Assembly: GCA_002862205.1 (NCBI GenBank)
Contig: PKCN01000374.1
Coordinates: 1-38,275 of the forward strand
Reading direction: 5' to 3'
DNA: 38,275 bases
Source: Planctomycetaceae bacterium
GTDB lineage: Bacteria; Planctomycetota; Planctomycetia; Pirellulales; Pirellulaceae
Program-made: the position numbers and the translations under genes
Shown here: positions 8,356-17,286 of the stretch, piece by piece
How the letters are laid out: each line of letters opens with the position of its first letter
Numbering within the stretch: the first letter of the stretch is position 1
The notes under the pieces: model-generated
What the model was told of the DNA's origin: nothing
The model's database searches: none
Seen by the model: only the letters and a program-made list of their open reading frames with translations

Positions 8356-10239
8356 ATGCTGCGGAATAATACGCTTCGAAAAACAATCGATGATTTTGGC
8401 CGACATTGGCCTCAACTCTTCCTGACCAATGGACTCTACACAGTCATTGCGGTCGTTCTGTTGACACCACTGTTGGCAGTCTTGACACAGGTGCTCCTTG
8501 CCCTTGCCGGAAAGCCGGTACTTGCGGATCAGGACATTCTCTTTTTCGTGCTCCAGCCAACGGGCTGGATCTGCGTGGTCACGTTGGGTGCATTATGGCT
8601 GGGCATCATCATTCTCGGACAAGCGGCGCTGATGGCTATTCTCGCTGCGCCCGGTGCATCGCTCAACGACAAGACAGGTGCATCGCTCCAGATCAGCACG
8701 CTTAATGCAATTCGATTTGCGATGGCCCACACTTGGCTAATCAGTCAAGTCACAGCACGAGTCATCATCCGTGTTGGGCTATTGGCAACACCGTTCCTTG
8801 GTATCGCAGGAGCCACCTACGCAATTCTGCTGACCAAGTTTGACATTAATTTTTATCTTCAGGAAAAACCAACTGAATTCATTGTTGCTGTTTCGATCGG
8901 GGCAGTTCTGGGCATCGCTCTGACGCTTCTGCTGCTGCGGTTTCTCGCCAGCTGGATTCTCGCCCTTCCGCTGGTGTTATTTGAGAAGGTCCCGGCATCC
9001 AAAGCACTTCTTGAGAGTTCCCGTCGGACAATCGGATCACGGCCCCGAATTGTCTTCCTGTTCTGCATCTGGATAGTGGCGGGATTTGTCGCATCGGCAT
9101 CCGCAACAACATTGGTGATTGGGTTAGGGCGTTTGATCATTCCAGACACCGCCAGTTCACTCAGTCTGCTGGTCATCACACTGGGCATCTTTTTACTGAT
9201 TTGGACGATCGTCAATTTATTGATCCAGATGACCAGCAGCAGTCTGTTTGCCGCTCTCTGGTTGAATCTATATCGGGACATCGGGTGCAACGACGAATCA
9301 TTCGTTTTCCCAAACATTGATTCTGCAAATTCACCTGATGCTCGTGGCAGGATTCAAATCACAGGTAAACGCTTGATCGCTGGCAGCATGCTTGGTCTGG
9401 TCGCGGCAACATTCATCGGAATCTGGACTTTTGAAAGCATTCGTCTGGAGGACAATGTCGAAATCATCGCCCACCGTGGTGCATCTGCTGACGCTCCTGA
9501 AAACACCTTGGCCGCGATGCGTCAGGCCATCGACGATGCCACTGACTGGGTCGAGATCGACGTTCAGGAAACAAGTGATGACCAAGTTGTTGTTTTCCAT
9601 GACAGCGATTTCATGAAGCTGGCGAATATCGATCTCAAAATCTGGGATGCGACCATGGCTGATCTTGAATCGATTGATATTGGCAGTCACAAAGATCCAG
9701 TATTCAGCAACGAACGGGTACCAACCCTGTCTGAGTTACTTGCTATCTGCAAAGGAAAAACAAAAGTAGTCATTGAACTGAAATATTATGGTCATGACAA
9801 AGACCTGGAACAGCGAGTGCTTGGTATCGTCAAAGCACGCGGCATGACATCCGATGTGATGTACATGTCATTGAATCTGGATGCCGTAACAAAGATAAAA
9901 GAGCTGGATCCTGATTGCCGGACCGGTTTACTGATGTCGGTATTGAGCGGCAAAATCGAGGACACGCGAGTAGATTTTCTGGCGGTCAATGCGATGTTCG
10001 TCAGCCGCTCATTCATCCAACGTGCGCATGCCAGCGGTAAACAGGTGTACGTGTGGACGATCAATGATGCCGTAACCATGTCACGAATGATCGGGATGGG
10101 GGTGGATGGACTCATCACGGACAAGCCCGATCTGGCCCGCCGGGTGCTAGCGGAAAGAGCGACTTTGAATCCAGCAGAACGATTGCTGCTGGAACTCTCC
10201 GAAACCTTCGGTGTCACACCTGTCGTGACAGAGCAATAG
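8356..10239 (+). CDS. Membrane-anchored glycerophosphodiester phosphodiesterase
   Basis: The 627-residue protein has an N-terminal membrane domain of about 365 residues with roughly seven hydrophobic segments, resembling the GDPD membrane domain family, and a final helix (LIAGSMLGLVAATFIGIW) leading into the catalytic domain. That domain (about 368-610) shows EIIAHRGASADAPENT with the catalytic His near 373, WVEIDVQ with an acidic metal ligand near 400, VVFHDSD with the second His near 415, then VVIELK, and VYVWTINDAVTMSRMIGMGVDG at the end. The reaction is hydrolysis of glycerophosphodiesters to glycerol-3-phosphate and an alcohol, probably on the outer face of the cytoplasmic membrane. It follows the HdeD-like gene by 11 bp and converges with the patatin gene. 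Confidence 0.88.
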   Translation: MLRNNTLRKTIDDFGRHWPQLFLTNGLYTVIAVVLLTPLLAVLTQVLLALAGKPVLADQDILFFVLQPTGWICVVTLGALWLGIIILGQAALMAILAAPGASLNDKTGASLQISTLNAIRFAMAHTWLISQVTARVIIRVGLLATPFLGIAGATYAILLTKFDINFYLQEKPTEFIVAVSIGAVLGIALTLLLLRFLASWILALPLVLFEKVPASKALLESSRRTIGSRPRIVFLFCIWIVAGFVASASATTLVIGLGRLIIPDTASSLSLLVITLGIFLLIWTIVNLLIQMTSSSLFAALWLNLYRDIGCNDESFVFPNIDSANSPDARGRIQITGKRLIAGSMLGLVAATFIGIWTFESIRLEDNVEIIAHRGASADAPENTLAAMRQAIDDATDWVEIDVQETSDDQVVVFHDSDFMKLANIDLKIWDATMADLESIDIGSHKDPVFSNERVPTLSELLAICKGKTKVVIELKYYGHDKDLEQRVLGIVKARGMTSDVMYMSLNLDAVTKIKELDPDCRTGLLMSVLSGKIEDTRVDFLAVNAMFVSRSFIQRAHASGKQVYVWTINDAVTMSRMIGMGVDGLITDKPDLARRVLAERATLNPAERLLLELSETFGVTPVVTEQ

Positions 10240-10277
10240 CCACTGCGGGCCAACTTCACGCCACGTGTGCACTTGTC

Positions 10278-12767
10278 CTATTGAACAGTCTGCACATCAG
10301 TCCAAGTCCAACGACACTCATATTGCCGATTGCTCTTGGGATTGATCAATTGAAATGTCGCGATGGATCCAATCGGCAAATCAACCGTAGTTGCGGGAAC
10401 AACCAGTTCGCTCAATTCGGGATGGTCAATCGGATGAGACCAAATCTGAAATTGTTCGTATTGCCGGCCGGACGGCATCAGAATCCATATTTGAGCAAGT
10501 CCTGTATTATTGACGATGGTAAATCGGAACCGACCTTGATTGCCAATCACTTCCGCCATGTCTCGAGGGAGCATGGTTTCAAAAACGCCAACGATTTCAT
10601 CGTTGATTGGAATGGCCGTCATATCAAAGCGGACATCCCAGTGAAACTTGCCACTATCATTGAGGCATCGGGTGTACTCGGGGACCAGCGATGGCGTACG
10701 ACACCGATACTTCAGATTCTCGTCAACAGTCACCAAATGGATTCCAAGTTCTTCGTTCTCCTCGGAATCCGCAATCCGTCGCATCCTGATTCGACTGTAC
10801 GAATAAGGTTGCCACTCCTGGGTCGTTGCTGTAGCAGCCCAGTCTCTTAAGTCAAAAATACGGTCATCGGAGATCACTTCGATGCCAAGGATCGAGGTTT
10901 CGGGTAACGCCTCGACTTCTTCATACTCAACATCGGGAATTTCGTGGACAGGCTTCGCATCCAGCAAGTCAAGAATCCTCCGGTACAGCGGACTGGTTCT
11001 GGATACCGCCTCCAATACATAACTTTGCTGAGCGGCAATCCTGTTGGACCGGTAGAGCATGTAGGGCAGTGTGAACACCAACACCAGGAACAAAGGTGCC
11101 CAGATGTACGTGGGCCAATCCTTGATTGCCAACAAAGTACTGAAGACATGTCGTGACGCCGACTTTTTGAGCCATTTTGCTGTTGCCAATGCCGTGGTCT
11201 CATCGTTCAAAGAAACCACTGCCCCGGATTCACCACCGACACCCTTGGCCGACACCTCCAGCGGGTTCCATGGTGCAACCTTGGATTGCGGTGTCGGAAC
11301 CAGACCTTTGACACGACAACACCGCTGTCGTGCAACACAGTATCCATGCTGCACCAACGTCGAGACTTCGAGATCGGTAAAACGATCCATGTCCGTTCGA
11401 ATCAGTGCCGCTTGTCTCTGAATTTCGGGATGGGGTGCGTATGCATCCTGTTCCTGCGAAACCACTTGGGTGATCGGAATAAAGAGCGAACCTGAGCTTC
11501 TCTCAAACGAGTCCATTTCCAACTGGTAGACTCGATCCATGAGGATGTCGGTGGCCCTCATGGCAGTGGACATCAACCCACCGGCTCGGCCATCCGCACG
11601 AACCTTGAATGAGGCACCCGCGTTACTGACCAGAATTCCATCGATCCTGTCCGTGCTGCTCCGCAAACATGGCTGCCCTGCTTCCTGTTCCAGCACATGA
11701 CTGACCAACTGGCGATTGAGCCAGATCGCATCCGTTCCCTGCATTGGATCAGGGGACTGGCTGTACTCATGTAACAACGACTGGGCACCTTCATCAGACA
11801 GCGATACCGTTTGAAAAACCGGATCTCTGTGCAGTTGTTCTGTTTGTAGCACAGAGCCGATATTGTTGAATGCTGCGGTCACACTTTCTTCTGATGGACT
11901 GCTGCTCGCAGAAGTGCCCTGATTGCTGTTGAGGAGTTGCCATAACTTGCCCAAAGGGGTTTCTTCGGAGTGTCCGGCTGCATTTCTCAGCACACCAAGG
12001 ATCGCGTTTCGATTCAAGATATCGCGTTCACCGAATTCAGCAGTCTCTCGCAACGATGAACTTTGCAGATGCCGAAACATCCTCAGGCCGAGGTTGTCGT
12101 AAATTCCTCCATCCGTAAATGCATGACGCGAAAACTCACCCTCCAAAGCTCCTACATCACTACCTTGCAACTCGAGTGGTGGAAAGAAACCCGGAAAGGC
12201 AGACGAGGCAGCAACCGCCATGGCGACGGTTGCCAAACCAATTTGCAATTTTTCGAACTCATCGTGCCCGCTGGCAGTGCGGCGGTGCAACAGCAGGCCA
12301 TCACGATGGAAAGCACAAAGCGATCCTTCACTCAGATCAGTCGAAAGGATGTAAAGCCGTGGTGTATCCGGAAGACTGAACAATCCAACATCACCGTAGA
12401 GATAGTTCTGGTAATGCTGTTCCAGAAGGCCAGCGCGAGTGTATTGTCGCCATGCCTGCATTCGGACGGTACGTCGACCCCAATTCACCATCGAAGCCAA
12501 GGGAAAACGCCGGACAATCCGATTCCGCACATCCATTTGCAAAAAGCGAATCAATTCGCCAGAAACCTGATCAAATTCTTCATCGCTTCCGCAGTACCGA
12601 TCCCAATTCAGGACCATATGCGCAGCGACAACGCTTCCTCCGGAAACCGAGGTAATTTGATTCACATTCTGGATAATTCCGGCATCACGCAAATACCGGA
12701 TCACACCGAGATGGTAGAGCGACGCGCGGAATCCACCGCCAGATAATGCGAGTCCGTAGCGATTCAT
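10278..12767 (-). CDS. Patatin-like phospholipase with membrane segment and C-terminal extension
   Basis: Starting at the ATG at 12767 (one codon inside a possible TTG start) gives 829 residues. Residues of about 1-240 are a patatin domain: the oxyanion loop LSGGGFRASLYHLGV at 9-23, the nucleophile Ser42 in ITSVSGGSV (first Gly of GxSxG replaced by Ser, as in some bacterial members), and Asp219 in FTDGGIYDNLG. This Ser/Asp dyad predicts acyl ester hydrolysis of lipids. A middle region lies next, then one hydrophobic helix near 554-577 (PLFLVLVFTLPYMLY), then about 250 residues I do not recognise, rich in Trp/Tyr and charged residues. The length is more than twice that of a minimal patatin. 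With the helix, the C-terminal part may sit on the other side of the membrane from the catalytic part. Confidence 0.85.
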   Translation of the reverse strand: MNRYGLALSGGGFRASLYHLGVIRYLRDAGIIQNVNQITSVSGGSVVAAHMVLNWDRYCGSDEEFDQVSGELIRFLQMDVRNRIVRRFPLASMVNWGRRTVRMQAWRQYTRAGLLEQHYQNYLYGDVGLFSLPDTPRLYILSTDLSEGSLCAFHRDGLLLHRRTASGHDEFEKLQIGLATVAMAVAASSAFPGFFPPLELQGSDVGALEGEFSRHAFTDGGIYDNLGLRMFRHLQSSSLRETAEFGERDILNRNAILGVLRNAAGHSEETPLGKLWQLLNSNQGTSASSSPSEESVTAAFNNIGSVLQTEQLHRDPVFQTVSLSDEGAQSLLHEYSQSPDPMQGTDAIWLNRQLVSHVLEQEAGQPCLRSSTDRIDGILVSNAGASFKVRADGRAGGLMSTAMRATDILMDRVYQLEMDSFERSSGSLFIPITQVVSQEQDAYAPHPEIQRQAALIRTDMDRFTDLEVSTLVQHGYCVARQRCCRVKGLVPTPQSKVAPWNPLEVSAKGVGGESGAVVSLNDETTALATAKWLKKSASRHVFSTLLAIKDWPTYIWAPLFLVLVFTLPYMLYRSNRIAAQQSYVLEAVSRTSPLYRRILDLLDAKPVHEIPDVEYEEVEALPETSILGIEVISDDRIFDLRDWAATATTQEWQPYSYSRIRMRRIADSEENEELGIHLVTVDENLKYRCRTPSLVPEYTRCLNDSGKFHWDVRFDMTAIPINDEIVGVFETMLPRDMAEVIGNQGRFRFTIVNNTGLAQIWILMPSGRQYEQFQIWSHPIDHPELSELVVPATTVDLPIGSIATFQLINPKSNRQYECRWTWTDVQTVQ

Positions 12768-13049
12768 CAATCAGTTCTCACAGACCAAACTGTATTGGAA
12801 CGAGCAGAAAGTCGTCCCGTTTACGACCAAACTCACTTCAAGCCTAGACTCAAATGACCGCATGGGTACAAAAAAGTGAGGGCGAGCAGATGAAAAAGGC
12901 ACCGAAACCTGTGTAGCGCCACCGCGACATCGAGCATGAAGAACCCGGCAATTCCTATGGCCGGAAAATTTGATATGAACGTCAAACCGCGAAGATTCCG
13001 ACGTCTGCCGAATTGTCCCGCAGCAGTCCTCTGATGGGGTACTCCAGGT
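12768..13049. other. Intergenic region, nothing recognised
   Basis: An open frame at 12833-13081 on the minus strand overlaps the end of the creatininase-family gene and has no recognisable domain. No hairpin-plus-T terminator was seen. Confidence 0.5.
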
Positions 13050-13865
13050 TCAACTCGTTGATTCCACAAAGGGGAAATCATCGTCCAGCCGAGACTCGGA
13101 TAATTCCAGAAGAAATTGCGACAGTCGATTACAGATCAACGCCATCACTTGCTCACCTTTTTCGGCCGTGGCCGCATGGGGATACCCTGAACCGCTGTTG
13201 GTGGTCAACCGATCCCACTTTCTGGTGATCTGAACCCATCCCTGATTCACCGCATGAAAACGGTTGTCCCGAGTGGCACCCTCATCTGCCATGAGTGAAC
13301 CATCGGGTTGGGTTGCCACCAGATGTGGAAAATAGGCGAGCGCAAGTGACGTTTCCATTTCACCCGCATGGTCCTCTGGATGATCGAATATCGAGTCATA
13401 AACATCTTGAACCATTTTGAACCAGTCGCACAAAAAGACGGTCTGGTCCCGGCCTGCCAGCGTCCTCAAAAGTGGCTTGAAGTCATTTCCACCATGACTA
13501 TTCAATAGAACAATTTTTTCGATGCCGGAGTTGACCAGAGAGTCCACCAAGTCGATGAGAAACAAATCAAGAGTCGCCGGGTTGACATTCATTGCCAATG
13601 GCAAGTTGCGCATATTTGTCTGCACACCAAAGGGGATTGTTGGCAACAAACTGACAGCAGCACCCCGCTGAAATGCTTCGGCGCAAATACGCTCACCGAT
13701 GATCGTCGCCTCATAAACATCTGTCCCATATGGCAGATGCAGGTTGTGAGGCTCCGTCGCACCCAGCGGAATCACAGCAACACGAATGTCTGCATTTTTC
13801 ACATACTCATAGTTGCACTCGGCCAGCAACCATGGTCTGGCGTCATTTGCCATCTGCTTTTCCAT
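13050..13865 (-). CDS. Creatininase-family amidohydrolase
   Basis: The 271-residue protein has the family hallmarks: IPLGATEPHNLHLPYGTD at about 32-49, with metal-binding Glu38, His40 and Asp49; a buried NSHGGND block near 120; and DHAGEMETS near 168, carrying further acidic and His ligands. Family members are metal-dependent amidases (creatinine amidohydrolase, mycofactocin MftE and FAPy deformylase are examples), so the substrate cannot be named. No mycofactocin or riboflavin-type genes are nearby. The ATG at 13865 is preceded within 10 bp by a 15-bp repeat array. The upstream gene on the same strand encodes a SASA esterase and ends 99 bp before it. Confidence 0.85.
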   Translation of the reverse strand: MEKQMANDARPWLLAECNYEYVKNADIRVAVIPLGATEPHNLHLPYGTDVYEATIIGERICAEAFQRGAAVSLLPTIPFGVQTNMRNLPLAMNVNPATLDLFLIDLVDSLVNSGIEKIVLLNSHGGNDFKPLLRTLAGRDQTVFLCDWFKMVQDVYDSIFDHPEDHAGEMETSLALAYFPHLVATQPDGSLMADEGATRDNRFHAVNQGWVQITRKWDRLTTNSGSGYPHAATAEKGEQVMALICNRLSQFLLELSESRLDDDFPFVESTS

Positions 13866-13875
13866 CGGAACCTTC

Positions 13876-13935
13876 CGTTATCAATCAACCCGTTATCAAT
13901 CAACCCATTATCAATCAACCCGTTATCAATCAACA
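13876..13935. repeat. 15-bp tandem repeat, 4 copies, in the leader of the creatininase-family gene
   Basis: CGTTATCAATCAACC occurs at 13876, 13891, 13906 (as CATTATC...) and 13921 (last base A). On the coding strand the unit reads GGTTGATTGATAACG and ends 10 bases before the start codon, where a ribosome-binding site is expected. The repeats therefore lie within the probable 5' leader. Confidence 0.85.
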
Positions 13936-13964
13936 GAAGCCGGGAAAAAGTGTTGGATACGCAA

Positions 13965-14756
13965 TCAGGGCTTGATCGGCTTGCCCGCTGTACCGGCTTG
14001 GCGTGACTTGACCATTCGGATGGCCTGATCAGCAAAACGCTGTCCAAGAATCACATATCCATCAGCAGAATAATGCAGATCATTCTTGATCGTCTTTCCA
14101 CGTCGATTCTTGCCATCATTCAAGTCATCCGTATCCACCCAGACGCAGTTTTCGTTCTTTTCCGCCACCGCAACCTGTTGTTCTCGAACGAGTGTCCAGT
14201 GCGGATATTTCTGGTTTGGCAGGTCAAAATCACTCAAGCGTCCAATGACAAAATTTAAATCATTGCGTCCAAGGTCGGAAGCAAGTTGTTCAAAGAGACC
14301 GTGCAAGCTCGCTCCATAGATCTGTCCATGCTTTTCGTTTGCATCACGCTCACCCTGCATCCAGACAAAGGTAACGGTCCCGATTTTCCTGTCACCATTC
14401 TTCGTTTCCGCATTTACCTTTTCCATCAGCCGACCATAGAGATCTCCGGTTTTATCCGGGCGACTTCCGTCAGCCGCTTTCCAGTCTTTGTACCACCTGC
14501 GAATGGGTTGCCCGCCGTGAGCATCTTTGACGACGATCACATTTTCTTTACCAAATGCTTTCTCAACTGCCGGTGTGAAAGATTCCTCCGGTTTCATCCC
14601 GGCCATGTTCGACTGACCAGACAAAATGAACAGGTTGGCACCCACCCCATCATTTTCCGCATGCAAAGGCAAACAGCAGCACTGGGCAACCACCACCACC
14701 GCGATGAACACAAGCGGGCTGAATCTCAGTCGTTTTCCAGCGCCGATAACTCTCAT
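13965..14756 (-). CDS. Secreted SASA-type SGNH esterase (sialate O-acetylesterase-like)
   Basis: The ATG at 14756 gives 263 residues with a signal peptide (FSPLVFIAVVVVAQCCCLPLHA, mature end near 35). A longer frame to 14819 would add 21 basic residues before it. The catalytic Ser lies in FILSGQSNMAGM, the second block is VWMQGERDA, and the Asp/His pair is in DLHYSADGY near the C-terminus. These are the blocks of the SASA/DUF303 branch of SGNH hydrolases, which remove acetyl groups from sialic acids or plant polysaccharides. Planctomycetes carry many such genes, commonly linked with polysaccharide use. It lies upstream of the creatininase-family gene on the same strand. Confidence 0.85.
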   Translation of the reverse strand: MRVIGAGKRLRFSPLVFIAVVVVAQCCCLPLHAENDGVGANLFILSGQSNMAGMKPEESFTPAVEKAFGKENVIVVKDAHGGQPIRRWYKDWKAADGSRPDKTGDLYGRLMEKVNAETKNGDRKIGTVTFVWMQGERDANEKHGQIYGASLHGLFEQLASDLGRNDLNFVIGRLSDFDLPNQKYPHWTLVREQQVAVAEKNENCVWVDTDDLNDGKNRRGKTIKNDLHYSADGYVILGQRFADQAIRMVKSRQAGTAGKPIKP

Positions 14757-15645
14757 GCATGATGTGGTGACAGTGACCACTCGAAATGCCCTAACACGCT
14801 TGTTGGCAACGGGAACCATCGATCAATCCTCTCTGATATTGGTGAGTTATTCTTGGTTTCCCCGCCATGAGGAACATTCGGAAACTGCTAGTCTTCCACC
14901 AACTGTATTTCAGTCAGGCGTTTCAATTTCTGCTCTCCACTACCGACAGCCATATTGCCATCGGTGGGGTGAACCTGAATTGAGCAACACCATGCATCAC
15001 TGATACTCAGTCTTCCTGGCAACTCCATTGTATCAGGCTTGATCCCACGACATGCCACCAACAGATTCCTGGAGGTGCCGGAAGTAGGGTTGCCAGAGCA
15101 GACACTCGTTGGTTCGGCCACGATCACCGCAGATCTTTTCGTAGGGGTCACGACCCCAACCAGCACTGCGGTACCTGAGATGACAGCAAAAATCCAGTGA
15201 GATCCCCGAAATGGGGCGATGAATTCTATCTGCTCAAAAGCCACCCAACTCTACTGAACATCAGTTAACGCACCGGGCCTTGGACTGCCAGGCGGGTGTC
15301 GATTTCCGTTTACCCGCGTTCGCTTTCCAACGATTAGGCAATTCTTAACGGGGAATTCGACATTCGGTTACAAACAGATACCGGAAAGCCATGTTTCATC
15401 AAGCGTTTCGCTGCGATAGTAAGACCCGTTGCGGAAGCGCTGCGAGTTTTTCTCGCGTTTGACTTGAAGGCTTTCACAGGCTTTTCAGAAAGACTGAATT
15501 CGCAACCTACCGTGAGTTCCAAGAGTCTGGATTCATCGACCAACCTAACCGAATGAAGTTCACGTGATGATTCCGATCTCACGTGCTCCTTACACCGATG
15601 GCAGGAAGCTTCATTCATACAACCTTCAAACGAAGGCAATCGACC
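14757..15645. other. Divergent intergenic region with one doubtful ORF
   Basis: This stretch separates the minus-strand esterase gene from the plus-strand adaptor gene. It contains one possible gene (14888-15244, minus) and nothing else I can support. A 6-bp stem (GCGGGT/ACCCGC, 15292-15317, loop of 14) has no T-run. A minus-strand frame at 15334-15639 has no recognisable feature. Confidence 0.5.
14888..15244 (-). CDS. Possible hypothetical protein, 118 residues
   Basis: The frame opens with GTG at 15244 and ends at the TAG at 14888. The product has one weak hydrophobic stretch (WIFAVISGTAVLVGVV, residues 17-32) that could be a signal anchor, then a four-Cys region without a known motif. There is no ATG at the N-terminus and no visible ribosome-binding site. 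Codon choice is not clearly different from its neighbours. It could equally be the worn remainder of a longer gene or chance. Confidence 0.3.
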   Translation of the reverse strand: MAFEQIEFIAPFRGSHWIFAVISGTAVLVGVVTPTKRSAVIVAEPTSVCSGNPTSGTSRNLLVACRGIKPDTMELPGRLSISDAWCCSIQVHPTDGNMAVGSGEQKLKRLTEIQLVED

Positions 15646-17286
15646 ATGTGGATCAAGATAGCGTTCAGCGTCACAGCCCTTGCGGCGATCACTGCAGGAA
15701 CGGTTCCATTTCTTCAGACAGGTGACCGTAGTACTGCCGACAAGTCACTCATGACGTACAACGTCAGTCGCGGTGACCTCAACGTCACCGTTACGGAAAA
15801 CGGGATGTTGGAGAGTTCCAACAACGAAGAAATAAAATGCATGGTGAAAGGTGGCAGCACCGTTCTGTGGGTGATCGAAACAGGCACGATCGTCAAGCCG
15901 GGAGAAGAACTGGTCCGAATGGATACTTCCTTGATCGAAGACAACATTACACAGCAACAGATAACCTACGAGCGTGCGGTCGCCAATGAGATTATCGCAA
16001 AAAGTGAAGTCGATGTAGCGAGGACAAATATCGAAGAGTACGTCAACGGTACTTACGTCGAAGAACGAAGTACCATCGAGAAGTCCATTTTCGACTCAGA
16101 GGAGATGGTCAAGAAGAAACAATTGGCATTTGAGTCCTCGTTGAGGCTTGCATCCAAGGGCGTTTATGGATCGCTGCAAATGGAAAGCGAGCAGTTCGCT
16201 GTCGACTCGGCTCGCAAAGATCTGGAATTACAAAAAAAGAAACTTGAAACGCTGGACCGCTACAAAAGAAAGAAAACGTTGCAACAACTGCAGAGTGCAT
16301 TGGACGCTGCAGAAGCACGCCTCGCGGCCGAACAGGCATCACTGAAACTTGCCAAGGACCGATTGGATCGCGACAAGGAGCAATTGAAGAACTGTATCAT
16401 CACAGCGCCGGCTGAGGGCATGGTCATTTTTCCATCGGCCGCCGAGTGGAAAGAGACACCCGACATCGAAGAAGGCGCACGTGTACGAGAGCAGCAGACA
16501 CTGTTGATGATTCCAGACACAAGCAAGATGCAGGTGAAGGTTGGCGTTCATGAATCGAAGGTGGGTCGTCTTCGCATTGGAATGACAGCCAAAGTTGCAC
16601 TTCAGGATCTGGAATTGACGGGCAAGGTTGACGAAATAGCTGAAGTCACGCGACCCGCAGGTTGGTGGACAGGCAACATGGTCAAGTATGACACCATGAT
16701 CCGGTTGGATCCACAACCTGGTCTCAAACCAGGCATGAGCGCCGTCGTTGACATTGTGCTCGCAGATTACACTGATGTTCTCAAGGTCCCAGTTGCAGCG
16801 ATCGTTGAATCCTCAGAGGGCTACCTTTGCTGGATTCGCGAAGACGGCCAGATCAAAAAAAGAAACGTCCAACTGGGTGACACCAACGACGAATACACCG
16901 TTGTCGAATCAGGATTATCCGAGGGAGAAGAGGTCGTACTCAATCCTCTGGCGCAGCTCGAACAAGCAGAAAAGGAAGCACTAAAACCAGGTAACTCAAA
17001 CGGGGCGAGTGCTCCGAGTGAAAAAACACCCGCACCGGAAAAGAAAGAGAAAACGCAACAGAAAAAGAAGAGCGCGAAACCTGCTGACAAAGCGACAGGA
17101 AAGACAACGGACAAAAATGCCCAGAACTTGTTGAAGTCAGGCGATAAAAACGGAGATGGCTTTTTGCAAAAGGAGGAACTCCCTGCAAAAGACCAGGCTA
17201 ACTTTCCGAAAATCGATGCGAACAAGGATGGTAAAATAAGCGTTTCTGAACTCTCCGATGCCCTCAATGCGGCAAAGGGAAAATGA
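15646..17286 (+). CDS. HlyD/MacA-type export adaptor with C-terminal paired EF-hands
   Basis: The ATG at 15646 (after GAAGG, 15632-15636) gives 546 residues; a longer frame to 15583 was rejected because it precedes the membrane anchor. An N-terminal anchor (IAFSVTALAAITAGTVPFL) is followed by a biotinyl-lipoyl-like half (VKPGEELVRMD), a long coiled coil (about 95-240, rich in Lys/Glu/Leu), the second half motif ITAPAEGMVIFPS, a beta barrel and a membrane-proximal domain ending in EGEEVVLNPL. After a Lys/Pro linker, two perfect EF-hand loops follow at 500-511 (DKNGDGFLQKEE) and 524-535 (DANKDGKISVSE), implying calcium binding in the periplasm. It overlaps the permease gene by 4 bp, which argues for one export machine. 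Confidence 0.88.
   Translation: MWIKIAFSVTALAAITAGTVPFLQTGDRSTADKSLMTYNVSRGDLNVTVTENGMLESSNNEEIKCMVKGGSTVLWVIETGTIVKPGEELVRMDTSLIEDNITQQQITYERAVANEIIAKSEVDVARTNIEEYVNGTYVEERSTIEKSIFDSEEMVKKKQLAFESSLRLASKGVYGSLQMESEQFAVDSARKDLELQKKKLETLDRYKRKKTLQQLQSALDAAEARLAAEQASLKLAKDRLDRDKEQLKNCIITAPAEGMVIFPSAAEWKETPDIEEGARVREQQTLLMIPDTSKMQVKVGVHESKVGRLRIGMTAKVALQDLELTGKVDEIAEVTRPAGWWTGNMVKYDTMIRLDPQPGLKPGMSAVVDIVLADYTDVLKVPVAAIVESSEGYLCWIREDGQIKKRNVQLGDTNDEYTVVESGLSEGEEVVLNPLAQLEQAEKEALKPGNSNGASAPSEKTPAPEKKEKTQQKKKSAKPADKATGKTTDKNAQNLLKSGDKNGDGFLQKEELPAKDQANFPKIDANKDGKISVSELSDALNAAKGK

Noticed and set aside
12833-13081. 82-residue minus-strand ORF
   Set aside because: Overlaps the end of the creatininase-family gene and shows no recognisable feature.
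15292-15317. GCGGGT/ACCCGC stem considered as terminator
   Set aside because: Only 6 bp with a 14-base loop and no T-run on either strand.
15334-15639. 101-residue minus-strand ORF upstream of the adaptor gene
   Set aside because: No motif or hydrophobic segment and located in the promoter area of the divergent adaptor gene.
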